Made by a program: the position numbers and the translations under genes | Notes under the pieces: model-generated | Seen by the model: only the letters and a program-made list of their open reading frames with translations | What the model was told of the DNA's origin: nothing | Databases searched by the model: none | Shown: positions 25,279 to 34,893 of the stretch, piece by piece | How the letters are laid out: every line of letters begins with the position of its first letter | Numbering within the stretch: position 1 is the first letter of the stretch | From: DATMNR01 sp963702765 | Lineage (GTDB): Bacteria; Chloroflexota; Ktedonobacteria; Ktedonobacterales; Ktedonobacteraceae | Direction of reading: 5' to 3' | NCBI GenBank assembly: GCA_963702765.1 | Contig: CAVPEB010000003.1 | Coordinates: forward strand, 1-41,132 | DNA length: 41,132 nt

Positions 25279-27063
25279 TTACACGGGATAGCCATGCTTC
25301 TCGACGACAACCTCTGCCAGTTCCCGCTGCAAGGTCACACCATTCAACAGGTAGTCACCCAGGTACGCGCGCACGCGGCTCAGTTCTTTTTCGACCTGGT
25401 CTTCGTTCATGTTGGTCATGATCATTTGATCCATATTCAAGCGCATGCGAGAGAATGCTAACCAGGTCGCAAGCTGCGCCAGTTTCACATGCGTTCCGCT
25501 GTTCTCATCACCACGACGAACAGCCTGCGTGGCTCGAGCAAGCGCGCTATCGATAGCATACAGATCGATTAACAGGTTAGCCAGGTACTCAATGAATTCC
25601 TGCTCCTGCTCGAGAGCCTGCATATATTTCATAGCAATACGCATAGCTGCATAGATTGTCACATCCTTGGCACGCTCAAGCGCATTCACAGCTCCACGCA
25701 ATTCGGCTGGGATATCCTCACCAGCGACCTCAGGCGCCTGTCCTGATTTGACACGCGCCTCAATTGCCGGAATTCGTGACATCAGGTCGATCTTCCCAGA
25801 CATTACACGGCGGAACAAGGTACCGGAAGTGACAAGCCTGTTAATCTCATTCGTGCCTTCGTAGATGCGCTGGATACGTGCATCGCGATACGCTTTTTCT
25901 ATCGGGTACTCTTGCATGAAGCCATAACCACCAAAGATCTGCACGCCTTCGTCAACAACATATGCCAGCACTTCGCTGCCATGCACTTTCGCAATGGAAG
26001 CTTCAATCGCATACTCTTCAATTGCCTTAAAAGCAGCTTCGGTATTATCTCCAGCACTTCGTCGAGCCTGCTCAATATTAGCAGCCGTGCGGAATGCTTC
26101 ACTTTCGGCAGCGTACGTTTCAGCAGCCATACGCGCCAGTTTCTTTTTGATCAGGCCAAACTCATGCAGGAATTTACCAAAGGCCTTACGCTCAGTCGTG
26201 TATGTGGCCGCAAGGTTCAAGGCCGTGCGCGAGCCTGCTGCAGCGCCAGCACCCAGTTTCAAACGCCCGATATTGAGGATGTTGAAAGCAATCTTGTAGC
26301 CCTTGTGAATCTCGCCCAGCATGTTCTCCACGGGAACTTTGACATCCTCAAGGTAGACCTGGCGGGTAGAAGAACCTTTAATGCCCATCTTGCGCTCTTC
26401 TGCGCCTGTCGCGATCCCCGGCCAGCTCGTTTCGACAATAAACGCCGAAGGCCTCTCATTCCCAATACGCGCAAACACGATCATCAAATCAGCGAAACCA
26501 GCATTGGAGATCCATTGCTTTGTGCCATTCAGAATATAGTGTGTACCATCTTCAGAAAGCTCAGCACGCGTGCTTAATCCCATCGCATCAGAACCAACAC
26601 CTGGTTCAGTCAGAGCATAGGCAGATATCCACTCGCCTGAAGCGAGCTTCGGCAAATAGTGTTCTTTTTGCGCTTCGGTTCCATAAAAAACGATTGGTAG
26701 CGTTCCGATAGTTGTGTGTGCACCGAATGCTGTTCCAAATGAGCCATCTCGAAACTCCGAGGCCACCATGGCGCTCGTCAATAGGCCCAGTTCTGCTCCT
26801 CCATAAGCCTCAGGCACATCAATACTTAAGAGGCCTTGTTCGCCTGCTTTCTTCAAAAGACTCGGCATCAATCCAGGTTCCTGGTGATCGATAGCCTCTA
26901 CATTTGGCAAAATTTCACGCTGCGCAAATGTGGCGGCTGACTCTGCAATCCAACGCTGTTCTTCGTCGCGCTGCTCCAAAGTAAAGATTTTGTCAGCGCT
27001 TTCGCTGACTGGTGTGGTGAGGAATGCTGTACCAACTTCGGTAGGCTTCATGGTTGTTGACAT
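25279..27063 (-). CDS. fadE: Acyl-CoA dehydrogenase FadE
   Basis: Acyl-CoA dehydrogenase makes trans-2-enoyl-CoA with FAD as cofactor, the first oxidation of beta-oxidation. The 594-residue protein is the long form; Bacillus subtilis FadE has the same length. Visible motifs are YALTEPGVGSDAMGL, KQWISNAGFADLMIV, FGKFLHEFGLIKKKLA and the C-terminal GGYGFMQEYPIEKAYRDARI followed by YEGTNEINR, with the extra 190-residue C-terminal domain typical of this subfamily. MSTTMKPTEVG at 27063 with GGGAG upstream is preferred to the frame opening at 27120. It lies between fadD (113 bp upstream) and the SRPBCC gene. Confidence 0.94.
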   Translation of the reverse strand: MSTTMKPTEVGTAFLTTPVSESADKIFTLEQRDEEQRWIAESAATFAQREILPNVEAIDHQEPGLMPSLLKKAGEQGLLSIDVPEAYGGAELGLLTSAMVASEFRDGSFGTAFGAHTTIGTLPIVFYGTEAQKEHYLPKLASGEWISAYALTEPGVGSDAMGLSTRAELSEDGTHYILNGTKQWISNAGFADLMIVFARIGNERPSAFIVETSWPGIATGAEERKMGIKGSSTRQVYLEDVKVPVENMLGEIHKGYKIAFNILNIGRLKLGAGAAAGSRTALNLAATYTTERKAFGKFLHEFGLIKKKLARMAAETYAAESEAFRTAANIEQARRSAGDNTEAAFKAIEEYAIEASIAKVHGSEVLAYVVDEGVQIFGGYGFMQEYPIEKAYRDARIQRIYEGTNEINRLVTSGTLFRRVMSGKIDLMSRIPAIEARVKSGQAPEVAGEDIPAELRGAVNALERAKDVTIYAAMRIAMKYMQALEQEQEFIEYLANLLIDLYAIDSALARATQAVRRGDENSGTHVKLAQLATWLAFSRMRLNMDQMIMTNMNEDQVEKELSRVRAYLGDYLLNGVTLQRELAEVVVEKHGYPV

Positions 27064-27175
27064 GCTTGTTTTTTCTCCCTGAATGAAGTTCAGCCCGAGG
27101 CAACGCTGGCACTTTTCCATCTCTCAATCAGACAAGATGAAAGGAGAAGCGCTCCTACGCGGCTATACACATGAA

Positions 27176-28936
27176 TTACAATGGTTTAAATGTTTCTCTG
27201 AGTTCTCTTTTTAATACTTTGCCAATGAGCGTCTTTGGTAGACTATCACGAAACTCGATGAACTTGGGTACTTTGTACGGGGTCAATTCTTTCTTACAAT
27301 ACGCGATAATTTCGTCGCGTGTCTCTATCGACGCCTCAAAACCTGGTTTTAATACGATGACGGCAGCGACTGTTTCTCCTCGATACTCGTGAGGAATTCC
27401 AATCACCGCTGCTTCCGCGATAGATGGGTGAAGCAGCAATACTTCCTCAACTTCACGCGGATAGATGTTAAAACCACTGGCCTTAATCATATCTTTGGAA
27501 CGATCAATGACGTAAAAGTAGCCCTCCTCATCCATTGTACCAATATCACCTGTATGCATCCAGCCTCCTAAAAAGATTGAAGCTGTCTCATCCGGGCGAT
27601 TCCAGTAGCCCTGCATGATATTCGGGCCTTTCAACATGATCTCGCCTTCTTCTCCAACGGGCGCAGGTTCCATTGTATTCTGATCCAGAATCATCGCATC
27701 TACACAAGGTATAGGTAGACCAACACTCCCATCACGAATATCGCCATTAAGCGGGTTGGCATGCGTCACCGGCGAAGCTTCGCTCAGGCCATACCCCTCA
27801 ACCAGTTTTCCACCTGTCAACGCTTCCCAATCTATGCGCACTTTGGCAGGCAATCCCATAGCTCCACTGATACAATACTTGATCGAGCGCAGGTCTGCGA
27901 CATGTTTGCCGATTCCGTGCATAATCGCAATGTACATGGTAGGGATGCCAGGGAGTTGAGTCGGATGGTAACGACGGATTGTCTTCACAACTTCTTTCGT
28001 ATCAAATTTTGGCAAGAGTACCATGGTTGAAGCTGAGTAAATTGGAAAATTCATACCGACGGTCAAACCATAGGAATGGAAGAATGGAGCTACACACAGG
28101 ACTACTTCCTCACCATCACGCGTATTGGGAATCCAACTCCGCGTCTGCAAGGCATTCGCCAGGAGGTTACGATGAGTGAGCATCGCCCCTTTCGATAGGC
28201 CTGTCGTTCCTCCCGTATATTGAAGAACTGCAAGGTCATCTCCTGTTGCCTGCACAGGCAGATTGAATACCTCACCTCCATCCTTCGTATGCGATTCCAG
28301 AATGGCACTCATCTCATACAGCATCTTATCTCCTTGCAATTCCTTATCAGTCAAAGGAGGCTGTAGATGATGGGCGTGAATTTGAGTAAGGGGGTAGAGC
28401 CTACGTAGTACTGGAGGCAGGTAATCAGTGGGACTTGCAATGATGATATGCTCCAAAGCAGTATTTGCGCGTATAGTACGCACGATAGGATAGAACATAT
28501 CGAGCATCACCACGATACGCGCGCCAGAATCCGCCAGTTGGTGCTGCATTTCACGCTCAGTATAGAGTGGATTGGTCGGCACAACTACCGCTCCAGCTCG
28601 TAATGCACCATAAAATGCGATTGGATACTGTGGAATATTTGGTAATGCAATAGCAACACGATCACCCTGCTTTATACCCAACCGCTGTAGCCCGATAGCA
28701 AAACGATAAGCGCGAGACGAAAATTGGGCATACGTCAATTTCGTCCCATAATAAATGAAAGCTGTATTGGTAGGGTAGCGACTAACTGTTTGATCTAAGA
28801 TCCAGGTCAGAGGATGATCGGGAATTGTGAGTTGGGCAGGTACTCCCTGCTCATAGTGGCGCAGCCACGGACGAGCAAAACCCACGGGCATGTTTTGCTC
28901 CTCTTGAGCATTATGAACTACTGATTGATCTGACAT
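27176..28936 (-). CDS. fadD: Long-chain fatty acid-CoA ligase FadD
   Basis: FadD uses ATP to couple fatty acids to CoA before beta-oxidation. The 586-residue protein has the AMP-binding P-loop YTGGTTGLSKGAMLTHRN, the GYGLSEASP motif, the hinge YFYVIDRSKDMIKASGFNIYP that matches the fatty-acid signature, and the C-terminal Lys region IGKVLKRELRE. AGAGGT lies upstream of the ATG. It is the first gene of the fad unit and divergent from the XRE-MmyB regulator gene, with 177 bp of shared promoter region. Confidence 0.95.
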   Translation of the reverse strand: MSDQSVVHNAQEEQNMPVGFARPWLRHYEQGVPAQLTIPDHPLTWILDQTVSRYPTNTAFIYYGTKLTYAQFSSRAYRFAIGLQRLGIKQGDRVAIALPNIPQYPIAFYGALRAGAVVVPTNPLYTEREMQHQLADSGARIVVMLDMFYPIVRTIRANTALEHIIIASPTDYLPPVLRRLYPLTQIHAHHLQPPLTDKELQGDKMLYEMSAILESHTKDGGEVFNLPVQATGDDLAVLQYTGGTTGLSKGAMLTHRNLLANALQTRSWIPNTRDGEEVVLCVAPFFHSYGLTVGMNFPIYSASTMVLLPKFDTKEVVKTIRRYHPTQLPGIPTMYIAIMHGIGKHVADLRSIKYCISGAMGLPAKVRIDWEALTGGKLVEGYGLSEASPVTHANPLNGDIRDGSVGLPIPCVDAMILDQNTMEPAPVGEEGEIMLKGPNIMQGYWNRPDETASIFLGGWMHTGDIGTMDEEGYFYVIDRSKDMIKASGFNIYPREVEEVLLLHPSIAEAAVIGIPHEYRGETVAAVIVLKPGFEASIETRDEIIAYCKKELTPYKVPKFIEFRDSLPKTLIGKVLKRELRETFKPL

Positions 28937-28983
28937 AATCGAGTACCTCTTCCTTGAGATGCTTTAACTGCCAAAAACTCCCC

Positions 28984-29004
28984 GCACTTTCAAGTATAAA
29001 GTGC
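28984..29004. promoter_or_regulatory. Inverted repeat at the presumed fadD promoter
   Basis: GCACTTT (28984-28990) and AAAGTGC (28998-29004) are perfect complements. On the minus strand the spacer contains TATACT, a good -10 hexamer for the fad unit, with only a weak -35. A protein bound here would block fadD transcription, so it is a candidate operator. Confidence 0.5.
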
Positions 29005-29023
29005 TACTACTCATAATAACACG

Positions 29024-29069
29024 TTGCCAGCTAACAAAAACTCTGTATAATGGGTATATAGCTAACAAA
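29024..29069 (+). promoter_or_regulatory. Promoter of the XRE-MmyB regulator with two AGCTAACAAA repeats
   Basis: TTGCCA (29024-29029) and TATAAT (29046-29051) are 16 bp apart, a good sigma-70-type promoter for the regulator gene. AGCTAACAAA occurs at 29029-29038 and again at 29060-29069, 31 bp apart (about three helical turns). One copy lies between the hexamers and the other just past the expected start site, a layout typical of autorepression. Confidence 0.6.
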
Positions 29070-29113
29070 GTTATCACAAAATTTGTGTATAGAAGGAACT
29101 GGATGAAATTAAG

Positions 29114-29911
29114 ATGGCTATAAGCAATTTGTCTGCTTTTGCGCAACTGATATCCGAGTTTCGGCAGCAAAAAGGCATGTCACAGGGCCAACTTGCGCAG
29201 GCCACCCGGCTTTCGCGCACATACATCTATCATTTAGAGACAGGCATGCGTAGCAATCCATCTCCCCATGTAGCTCAAAGCATTGCACGCGCACTTGGAC
29301 TGCAAAGCGAAGAGAAGCGACAACTCTATAATGCCTTCACGGAGCTGACAGGACAACAGATTGATGATGAACAGCTTGAAAGCGAACTCCTTGATTTCGG
29401 CGAACTTGCAGAACTACTCGTGCGTAATACGTCTTATCCAGCCCACTCGCTAGATCGCCTCTGGTTCCTGAATTCCTGGAACGCAGCAGCGATTACGCTT
29501 TTTGAAGTGCAGGATGAGATAGCAGAAAACGGGGAACGTCACCTGCTCGAACTCGTTTTTGATATACGACGGCGACACCATTTTCCTAGATGGGAGAATC
29601 TTGCGCGCCGCCTGGTCAGTGATTTTCAGTACAATACACGCACTGTTACTCATTTACCAGAATACAAAAAGCTTTTGAAGAATTTACGGCAGCTTCCCGA
29701 TTTCCGGCGCATTGCATCCGCAACGTATGCCGAGGCAAAGCCCGCTCCTTCATTCACCTTCCAAGTGCAACACAGCAAACTTGGCCGCCTGACGCTGCGC
29801 ACAGCAACAACGGTTTTCACAGGCATCAATAGTTATTCGATGGTGAGTTATGTCCCAGGAGATCAACACACATTGGAGATTTATAGGAGGTATAAGTGGC
29901 AACCCGAGTAA
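29114..29911 (+). CDS. XRE-family regulator with MmyB-type ligand-binding domain
   Basis: The 265-residue protein has an XRE helix-turn-helix (residues about 8-65, GMSQGQLAQATRLSRTYIYH, LETGMRSNP) and a C-terminal MmyB-like domain (about 90-260; WFLNSWNAAAITLFE, FPRWENLARRLVSDFQYN, the closing FTFQVQHSKLGRLTLRTA). A crystal structure of a Chloroflexus member of this ligand-domain family was reported with a bound fatty acid, as I recall. It is divergent from fadD, so it probably senses a fatty acid or acyl-CoA and controls the fad genes, which is an inference from context. The ATG follows GAAGGAACTGG. Confidence 0.88.
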   Translation: MAISNLSAFAQLISEFRQQKGMSQGQLAQATRLSRTYIYHLETGMRSNPSPHVAQSIARALGLQSEEKRQLYNAFTELTGQQIDDEQLESELLDFGELAELLVRNTSYPAHSLDRLWFLNSWNAAAITLFEVQDEIAENGERHLLELVFDIRRRHHFPRWENLARRLVSDFQYNTRTVTHLPEYKKLLKNLRQLPDFRRIASATYAEAKPAPSFTFQVQHSKLGRLTLRTATTVFTGINSYSMVSYVPGDQHTLEIYRRYKWQPE

Positions 29912-30002
29912 TCAGTAAAACACTCTATGCCGCTTGATAGCGCCCCCATCCGTATCATATCAAATCTGCCAATTCATCTAGCCCAACAACCTTTAACTCC
30001 AA

Positions 30003-30103
30003 CACCCGTAGGGGTGATCTTCATGATCAGCCGCCGGGATGGGGGCGCGGCCTCAACCTGCCTCTTCCCGCGTGTGTCATGCTGAGCCGCAGCGAAGCAT
30101 CTC
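30003..30103. repeat. Hairpin repeat of the GTAGGGG type plus dispersed repeat A, copy 4
   Basis: CCGTAGGGG at 30006-30014 is followed by TGATC-TTCAT-GATCA (30015-30029), a third stem variant of the elements at 25172-25263. Repeat A copy 4 lies at 30076-30103 (GTCATGCTGAGCCGCAGCG, AAGCATCTC) and has diverged. Both lie between the regulator and the broken sigma-like gene, which are convergent. Confidence 0.75.
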
Positions 30104-30211
30104 ATTGCTCATCGCGATAGTCCCTCTCTACACTCATGGTGACACTATGAGGCATCATAGGTTGATGCTTATTGGAATGCAGGATCGGTTTCCCGCTCAC
30201 ATTGAACCCAA

Positions 30212-30985
30212 TTAGCTTAACCGCCAGCGCAGGTAATCTGCATTGCGGAGAATTCGCTCCATAATGTTGCGCCTCAAACGATAGATTTCTTGTACATCAC
30301 TGAACTCCTGTGGACAGAACCGTATGATCTCCCTGGGCTTGAGACCGCAGTGAAAGAGTAAGTAGGCTACGCGCTGATCACGGGGATTGGTAAGGAGCAT
30401 TGTAGACTTTCCCAGACCTCACTGTTCTCTGTATCATCTTCAACGAGCGGCTCGCCTGGTTCTCCTGGTTCCGGTAACAAGACTTCTCTTGGTCGCGCAT
30501 ATACCCGCAGCTATCAAGGATGGCCCCATTCAAACTCGCACGTAGATATTGCAACGCAGCAGCAAGCGTACTGAACTCCACCTGTTGATTGAAGGTAGTC
30601 GCTGCCAGAAACGCTCAAAGGTCTGTGCGACATAGTTCTCATCGCTCTCAAGGCGACACACCACCTCTCTTTGAGGATGACGTCGCAGCCACGCTCGTAC
30701 CATCCCACCAAAACAGTGTTGCACCCATACCCAGGCCTCCTGGTCGCTTTGTATGATCGCACGACGTAACAACTCAAGGCCATATGCATCCGTACATGGC
30801 ATACCCTGGCGATAGTTGTCGAGTTCCCTCAGGCACTGTGTTGCGAGTTCCGCGAGACTCATCTTACAGCACAAGTGGGTTGTCAGAAAGGAAGCAGGAG
30901 AGAACCTCTCGGCAAGGATACCCGCATCAACATTGGATGGCTCTCCATCCTCCACATAGCCTGTATCTATTAGATCATAGACCAT
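30212..30985 (-). pseudogene. Sigma-70-like regulator of unusual type, broken by three one-base deletions
   Basis: Three frame pieces in a row make one product of about 258 residues. Piece 1: MVYDLIDTGYVEDGE to YVAQTFERFWQ. Piece 2: NQQVEFSTLAAALQYLRASLNGAILD. Piece 3: RVYARPREVLLPEPGEPGEPL. Piece 4: NPRDQRVAYLLFHCGLKPREI with VQEIYRLRRNIMERILRNAD. Adding one base near 30602, 30511 and 30387 restores a continuous frame. The layout (a helical domain, then an HTH-like region at the end) resembles divergent sigma-70-like proteins recalled from Ktedonobacteria. AAGGA lies before the ATG at 30985. Only one-base gaps, with otherwise sound codons, suggest a very recent loss or sequencing error. Confidence 0.75.
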
Positions 30986-31134
30986 TATGATTTTCCTTTT
31001 TTGTGCTTGAGAGCAGATGTTCAATTCCTTACTTACGAAAGTGGACCACCGGGATCAATGCGAGAACTCGCATTGATCCCGTGAGGTTCTTTGAATGAGA
31101 CCGTCCTTACGCGATAGAGTAGCTTCCATTCGCG

Positions 31135-31455
31135 CTAGCAAGCTTTGAGTTGCGTTTGCATCTGGGTAATAGACTGATGCAGCCTCATGAGAGTCTTTTC
31201 AGCTTCTCCTGCCTGTTGCCAGTTCCCCCCTGCCTGAGCCCTGGTGTACTGAGCGCTTGCTGTTTGGTACTCCTTACTAAGTTGTGTCTGGCGATCATGG
31301 AGTATCTGGCAGGAGCTTTGCGTACTAACAGTGATGATCGGAGCCGCAGCATGAGTAGTTGAACTGTTCGAAGGCGAACTGGTTCCTGAAAGCGAGCTGC
31401 ACGCTGACAGGGACAGGACACAAATTGCGAAGGCGACAACTAAAAGTTTCTTCAT
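31135..31455 (-). CDS. Small lipoprotein with helical outer domain
   Basis: The 106-residue product has a type II signal peptide: MKK, a hydrophobic stretch, and the lipobox LSLSAC, with the acylated Cys at about residue 19. The mature part is a Ser/Thr-rich linker of about 30 residues and a helical segment (SSCQILHDRQTQLSKEYQTASA) with two more Cys residues, one at the very C-terminus, which may form a disulfide. Function unknown. AAGGAAAGG lies ahead of the ATG. It is the only intact gene between the two broken ones. Confidence 0.8.
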   Translation of the reverse strand: MKKLLVVAFAICVLSLSACSSLSGTSSPSNSSTTHAAAPIITVSTQSSCQILHDRQTQLSKEYQTASAQYTRAQAGGNWQQAGEAEKTLMRLHQSITQMQTQLKAC

Positions 31456-31696
31456 AGTGTTTTCCTTTCCTTGCTGGTCATGTAGACATCGTTCGTACTA
31501 TCAGGGTGAAGCTTCACTATCGAGAGTGTACGCGACTGCAAGCAGGAAAACATCGATCTGAAGAGGTATTGTGTCTTGCAACAAAAAAGGAAGAGATATA
31601 GTTCTTTGGAACTAGAGATACATTTTTGCTGGTCTGGGAATTGCCTTCTCGAGGTCTACGAGATCAGGGGAAAAAGCAAAAAGATTGATCCTCGCC
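31456..31696. other. Intergenic region, no gene seen
   Basis: It holds the upstream region of the lipoprotein gene and the 3' flank of the broken LuxR gene. The only notable item is the palindrome GTGAAGCTTCAC at 31506-31517. Confidence 0.35.
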
Positions 31697-34600
31697 TTAC
31701 ACCAGGTGATGTTCAATGGCATAACGTGTAGCGGCACTACGCGAACTGATACCCAACTTGTTATACAGTGAGCGCATGTGAGCTTTAACGGTTAACAGGC
31801 TGATGACAAGCTGCTCGGCAATCTCTGCATTGCTGAGCCCTTGTGCCACAAGGCGCAACACCTCCACCTCTCGAGTCGGTCAGACCTGCCGGATGCATGG
31901 TCTGCTGCATCATGGTTTTCAATGCGTGTTCTGTGGAGGCCAGGGGAGAGATGGCTGATCGTCCTGCCTCGGTGAGCACTTGCTCAAACGTCATACTGCG
32001 CCCCTCGACCCAGGCTGCGGCAAAGGCTTGCTCACCTAGATTCGAGTGCGGCAGCAGACCATTGCAGGCTCGAAATCAGCATCGTTCGATGGGCTGGCAG
32101 GGATACCGCAGTTCTCGCGCAGAGACGCGGCTACACTAAAGAGACGTGCTGCCCAGGCGTGCTCTCCCTGAGCTACCACAACAACTGCCAGTCTTTCCAG
32201 ACAGAAAGCCTGCGACCCAGCCTTCTAAAGTGCGTGCTTCAGCCAGGCTCTCCTCCAAGAGAGTGTGGGCTCCAGCGAAATCACCCAGTTGCACCTTGAT
32301 TCTCCCTAAGAAAGCAAGCGCCCAGCATGTGTGCCAACGGGTCCCATTTCGCGATCGAGCGTAAGACGCTGTTCGATCAGGTCATGGGCCATGATGTATC
32401 GCCCCGCATGAACGCTGACCACCCCTTCACCCAATAGTAGAAAGCCAGGCCCATCTTGTCGCCAAGATCCCTGTAGATCACCAGGCTTTCCTCGAGCCGC
32501 TGGTCTACGATTGCCTGATCCCATCGAGCACTAAAGACGAGCCACAGGGCCGAATGTGCGAGGCAATGGGCGATGCCTCGCTTGTTTCCCAGTTCCCTGA
32601 AGATCGCCAGGCTTTCCTCGAACAGGCTATATCCTCTCTGGTAGTCTCCATGAGACTAACACCTCTGCTAAGACGAAGAGTGACCAGGCGATGGATTCCA
32701 GGTCGCCTGTTTTCTTTATGAGCGTAAGACTCTCTTCTAATAGCGAAATCCTGCGTTGTGGTCGCCTTTTCTGTAGCGATTATCTCCGACTCCCTTCAGG
32801 GAAGAAGCGATCCCGCCGATGTCACCGATTTCACGGTATATGGCAAGACTTTCCTGCCAGAGTGTTTCTGCCCGATCAAGTCGCCCCGATCGTAGGCGAA
32901 ACTCGCAGCAACGTCAAGCATCTTCGCTTGTAAGGAAGCTGAAACCTCTTCCCTTCGCGCCAGCACCCGCTCGAGAAAGGCCCGTCGCCTCGCTGTGAAA
33001 GCCGCGCACGTTCCAGAACTCCTTCAAGTACCTCTGCAAGCTATACGCCATCTAATGGAGGGCCTCCTTGCGTTGGGTCGAGCGACCACTCCATCGTGGT
33101 GCGTAGGTTGTCATGCTCTTGTTCGAGCCGTTCCAACCATTCAGAGAGTTGTGGGCATGTTGTATCTATGCGTTGCCTCCTCTGCTAGCGTAGGTAATAG
33201 GTTGCATGTGATTGACGAGCTGTTGCCATTTCTCCATTGCGTTAAAGCATCTCAAGTCCATACTCACGGATCGTCTCCAGCATCCTGAGACGAGGCTCCT
33301 CTTCCTCTTGAGCCGTTTGCCGCAACAGATTCTTGTCAATGAGTGACTCAACTCCGTCCATGACTGATGGTATTGCATCCCCAGGCTCAGCGCAGACTGC
33401 TTCTATGGCTTCGAGCGTGCAACCGCCAACGAAGACGGCAATCCTTCGGAAGAGGTGTTGCTCGGAAACATCTAACAGGTGATAACTCCAGGCGATCGTG
33501 TCGCGCAAGGTCCGTTGCCGGGCAGGTGCATCTAACGTCCCCTGGTCAATATATTCAGGCGCTGACCCAGTTGCGCAAGCAGTGCCTGTGGAGAGAAGAG
33601 CTTGATCCTTGTCGCAGCTAATTCAATAGCGAGTGGCAACCCATCCAGGCGAACACAAATTTCGGCGATGGCTGGAGCGTTGGAAGCGGTCAATTGGAAC
33701 GTGGGCTTCGTGGCCTGGGCGCGTGAGACGAAGAGTGCCACCGCTTCATACTGCGGCAATTCAACGAGATCAGGCAAGCGTTTGGGATCGGGCATTGTCA
33801 GTGGAGGTACAGGAAACTCTTGCTCTCCTCGAATATGCAACGTCATTCGGCTCGTCACCAGCACTTTAAGATTCGGGCAGGCCGCGAGAATATCTGCCAC
33901 GTGCCACGGCAGCATCGACCACTTGCTCAAAGTTGTCCAGAAGCAACAAGAGGTGTTTCTCTCTCAGCCATGCGCTCACAAGGTCGAATAGAGATTTGCC
34001 AGATACCTCCTTGAGACCAAGTGTTTGAGCAATGGTGGGTACAACCAACTCTGGATCGCTGAGAGAGTGCCAGGTTCACGAAATACACCCCATCGGCGAA
34101 CAGGTCACTGAGTTCTGCCGCCACCTGCAAACCCAGGCGCGTTTTCCCCGTGCCACCAGGTCCGGTCAGGGTCACCAGTCGCACATCCTCGCGCTGAAGA
34201 AGGTATTGAACGGCTGCAACTTCCTTTTCTCGACCAATGAGTGGAGTTAATTGGACACGGCAAATTGTTGGGGCAACTATCAAGGGTCTTAAGGGGTGGG
34301 AAATCGGCAGGCAGGCCCGCGATGGCCAGTTGGTACAGATGAGCTGGACGTAGTAAATCCTTGAGACGGTGCTTTCCCAGATCTCTCAGGCTCACACCGA
34401 ACGGCAGCTCATTCTCAATCAAGTCGCGTGTTGTTTGAGACAGTAATACCTGTCCACCATGCGCGGCACGTGCGATCCGTGCTGCGTAGTGTACATCCAG
34501 CCCAACATAGCCCTCGCCAACCAGGGATGGTTCGCCTGTATGCAGACCCATACGCACTCGCACTACGGCGCCTTCGGGCCAGGAATGAGTGGTGAGAGCA

Positions 34601-34893
34601 CGCTGGGCAGCTACTGTTGCCAGGATAGCATCTCTGGCACGAACAAAAACAACGAAGAAACCATCACCCTGCGTATCGACCTCGTAACCATTATGTTCGC
34701 TAAAAGCAGCCCGTAACAGACTGCGGTACTCGCTCAAGACGTTGGAGTATTGTTCACCCAATTGCTGCAGAAGGAGCGTAGATCCCTCGATGTCAGTGAA
34801 AAGTAACGTGACGGTTCCCGTCGGCAGGTCACGTATAGTGGTTCTCTTCTGCCCGGATTCTTTGGGGGACGCGATTGTAGAGTCCTCAGCCAT
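31697..34893 (-). pseudogene. Adenylate cyclase-ATPase-TPR-LuxR regulator, broken by many indels
   Basis: Frame pieces in order make one large regulator. Cyclase domain: VTLLFTDIEGSTLLLQQLG and GYEVDTQGDGFFVVF. ATPase domain: TPLIGREKEVAAVQYLL, TLTGPGGTGKTRLGLQ, LLLLDNFEQVVDAA and RLDGLPLAIELAATRIKL. TPR repeats such as LAIFRELGNKRGIAHCLA. At the end, LuxR HTH TREVEVLRLVAQGLSNAEIA and a TAA at 31697. Disruptions seen: extra base near 34257, extra base near 34060, GTGGCAC repeated near 33911 (+7 or +1), one base missing near 33544, TAA at 33242-33244, shifts near 33188 and 33160, and more below. The ATG at 34893 has GAGG eight bases ahead. It can no longer make a full protein as read. Confidence 0.85.

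Noticed and set aside
31843..33288. Several plus-strand frames over the broken LuxR gene
   Set aside because: Antisense shadows; the minus strand has the conserved ATPase, TPR and HTH motifs.
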